Source: Spirochaetaceae bacterium (GTDB lineage Bacteria; Spirochaetota; Spirochaetia; Treponematales; Breznakiellaceae). From it: DNA of 6,432 nucleotides. Both the position numbers and the translations under genes were made by a program. The stretch is from NCBI GenBank assembly GCA_031258335.1, contig JAIRMY010000211.1, positions 1-6,432 of the forward strand, in the 5' to 3' direction. A model generated the notes under the pieces. The model had not been told where the DNA came from and made no database searches. It saw only the letters and a program-made list of their open reading frames with translations. Below are positions 6,211 through 6,432 of the stretch, piece by piece (the stretch's first letter is position 1; each line of letters begins with the position of its first letter).

Positions 6211-6239
6211 ACTATACCATCGCCGGCGTTAAGACGCAA
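6211..6239 (-). promoter_or_regulatory. Sigma-70-type promoter of fdhF with extended -10
   Basis: On the minus strand TTGCGT (6239-6234) and TATAGT (6216-6211) are 17 bases apart. TATAGT matches five of six -10 bases and is preceded by TGG, an extended -10. The -35 matches only three of six (TTG). Transcription should start near 6204, giving a leader of about 40 bases. No sigma-54 element (TGGCAC-N5-TTGC) is visible in the upstream region, unlike E. coli fdhF. Confidence 0.65.
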
Positions 6240-6312
6240 GTAATTTGTTGAAAGCAGTTTTACTTTTACAGTGCTTATGCTTTAACCGCTAAGGCGAATG
6301 AGGCGCAGAAGA

Positions 6313-6337
6313 AAAAAAGGTGACTGACACCTTTTTT
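6313..6337. repeat. A/T-flanked palindrome, possible dispersed hairpin repeat or terminator
   Basis: AAAAAAGGTG (6313-6322) pairs perfectly with CACCTTTTTT (6328-6337) around ACTGA. The A and T runs let either strand form a GGTG/CACC hairpin followed by a T-run, so it could terminate weakly in both directions. Very similar GGTG-CACC palindromes flanked by A and T runs recur in many unrelated bacterial genomes as intergenic repeats, some near REP-associated tyrosine transposases. No transposase is in the window. Confidence 0.6.
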
Positions 6338-6346
6338 GTACGAGAA

Positions 6347-6426
6347 TGCGGGACAAGCGCAAGGGATAGTAGGGGCGCGAAGCGTCCTTTGCGTAGCAAA
6401 GGATGGAGCGATAGCGTAACCCCGCA
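6347..6426. repeat. Nested GC-rich palindromic block
   Basis: An inner stem TCCTTTGC (6385-6392) and GCAAAGGA (6396-6403) closes on a three-base GTA loop. It is enclosed by GGGG (6372-6375) and CCCC (6420-6423), and again by TGCGGG (6347-6352) and CCCGCA (6421-6426), which compete for the same C-run. Short motifs GCGAAGCG, GCGTAGC and GCGATAGCG recur within it. There is no ORF. The layout suggests a REP- or MITE-like intergenic element that may continue past the window edge. Confidence 0.5.
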
Positions 6427-6432
6427 TAGCCC

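Overview
The window looks like part of a spirochaete chromosome, most likely Treponema. The best parallel known to me is the acetogenic treponemes of termite guts. This rests on remembered resemblance of RpoA, S11 and L17 to treponemal proteins and on a selenocysteine-type formate dehydrogenase H; no search was run. Confidence is about 0.9 for the gene identities and about 0.65 for the genus. Region 1 (1-3137, + strand) is the end of the large ribosomal protein cluster, an 'alpha operon': rpsM (S13), rpsK (S11), rpsD (S4), rpoA (RNA polymerase alpha) and rplQ (L17). It ends in a 59-codon gene for a basic four-cysteine zinc-ribbon protein whose start lies inside the end of rplQ. Gaps are 5 to 17 bases except for 69 bases between rpsM and rpsK. 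That gap holds a long UUCG-capped hairpin and, before the rpsK GTG start, a tiny overlapping ORF with its own Shine-Dalgarno sequence. Region 2 (3138-3984) holds a GC-rich stem-loop, a stand-alone HD-domain protein (3306-3884) with a possibly leaderless start, and a rho-independent terminator that serves the convergent gene on the minus strand. Region 3 (3985-6165, - strand) is one 726-residue fdhF gene that appears as two ORFs because an in-frame TGA at 5731-5733 stands exactly where selenocysteine 140 lies in Escherichia coli FdhF. A bacterial SECIS hairpin follows that codon, so this is a readthrough selenoprotein and not a broken gene. The gene has a recognisable extended -10 promoter, a strong ribosome binding site and a terminator, and seems to be transcribed alone. 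Region 4 (6240-6432) has no gene. It carries a compact A/T-flanked palindrome and a nested GC-rich palindromic block, both of which look like dispersed intergenic repeats. In function, the first half makes ribosome and RNA polymerase subunits. The second half makes a cytoplasmic molybdenum or tungsten, selenocysteine, 4Fe-4S enzyme that interconverts formate and CO2; in an acetogen it would feed the methyl branch of the Wood-Ljungdahl pathway. The two halves appear to be neighbours without a functional link.
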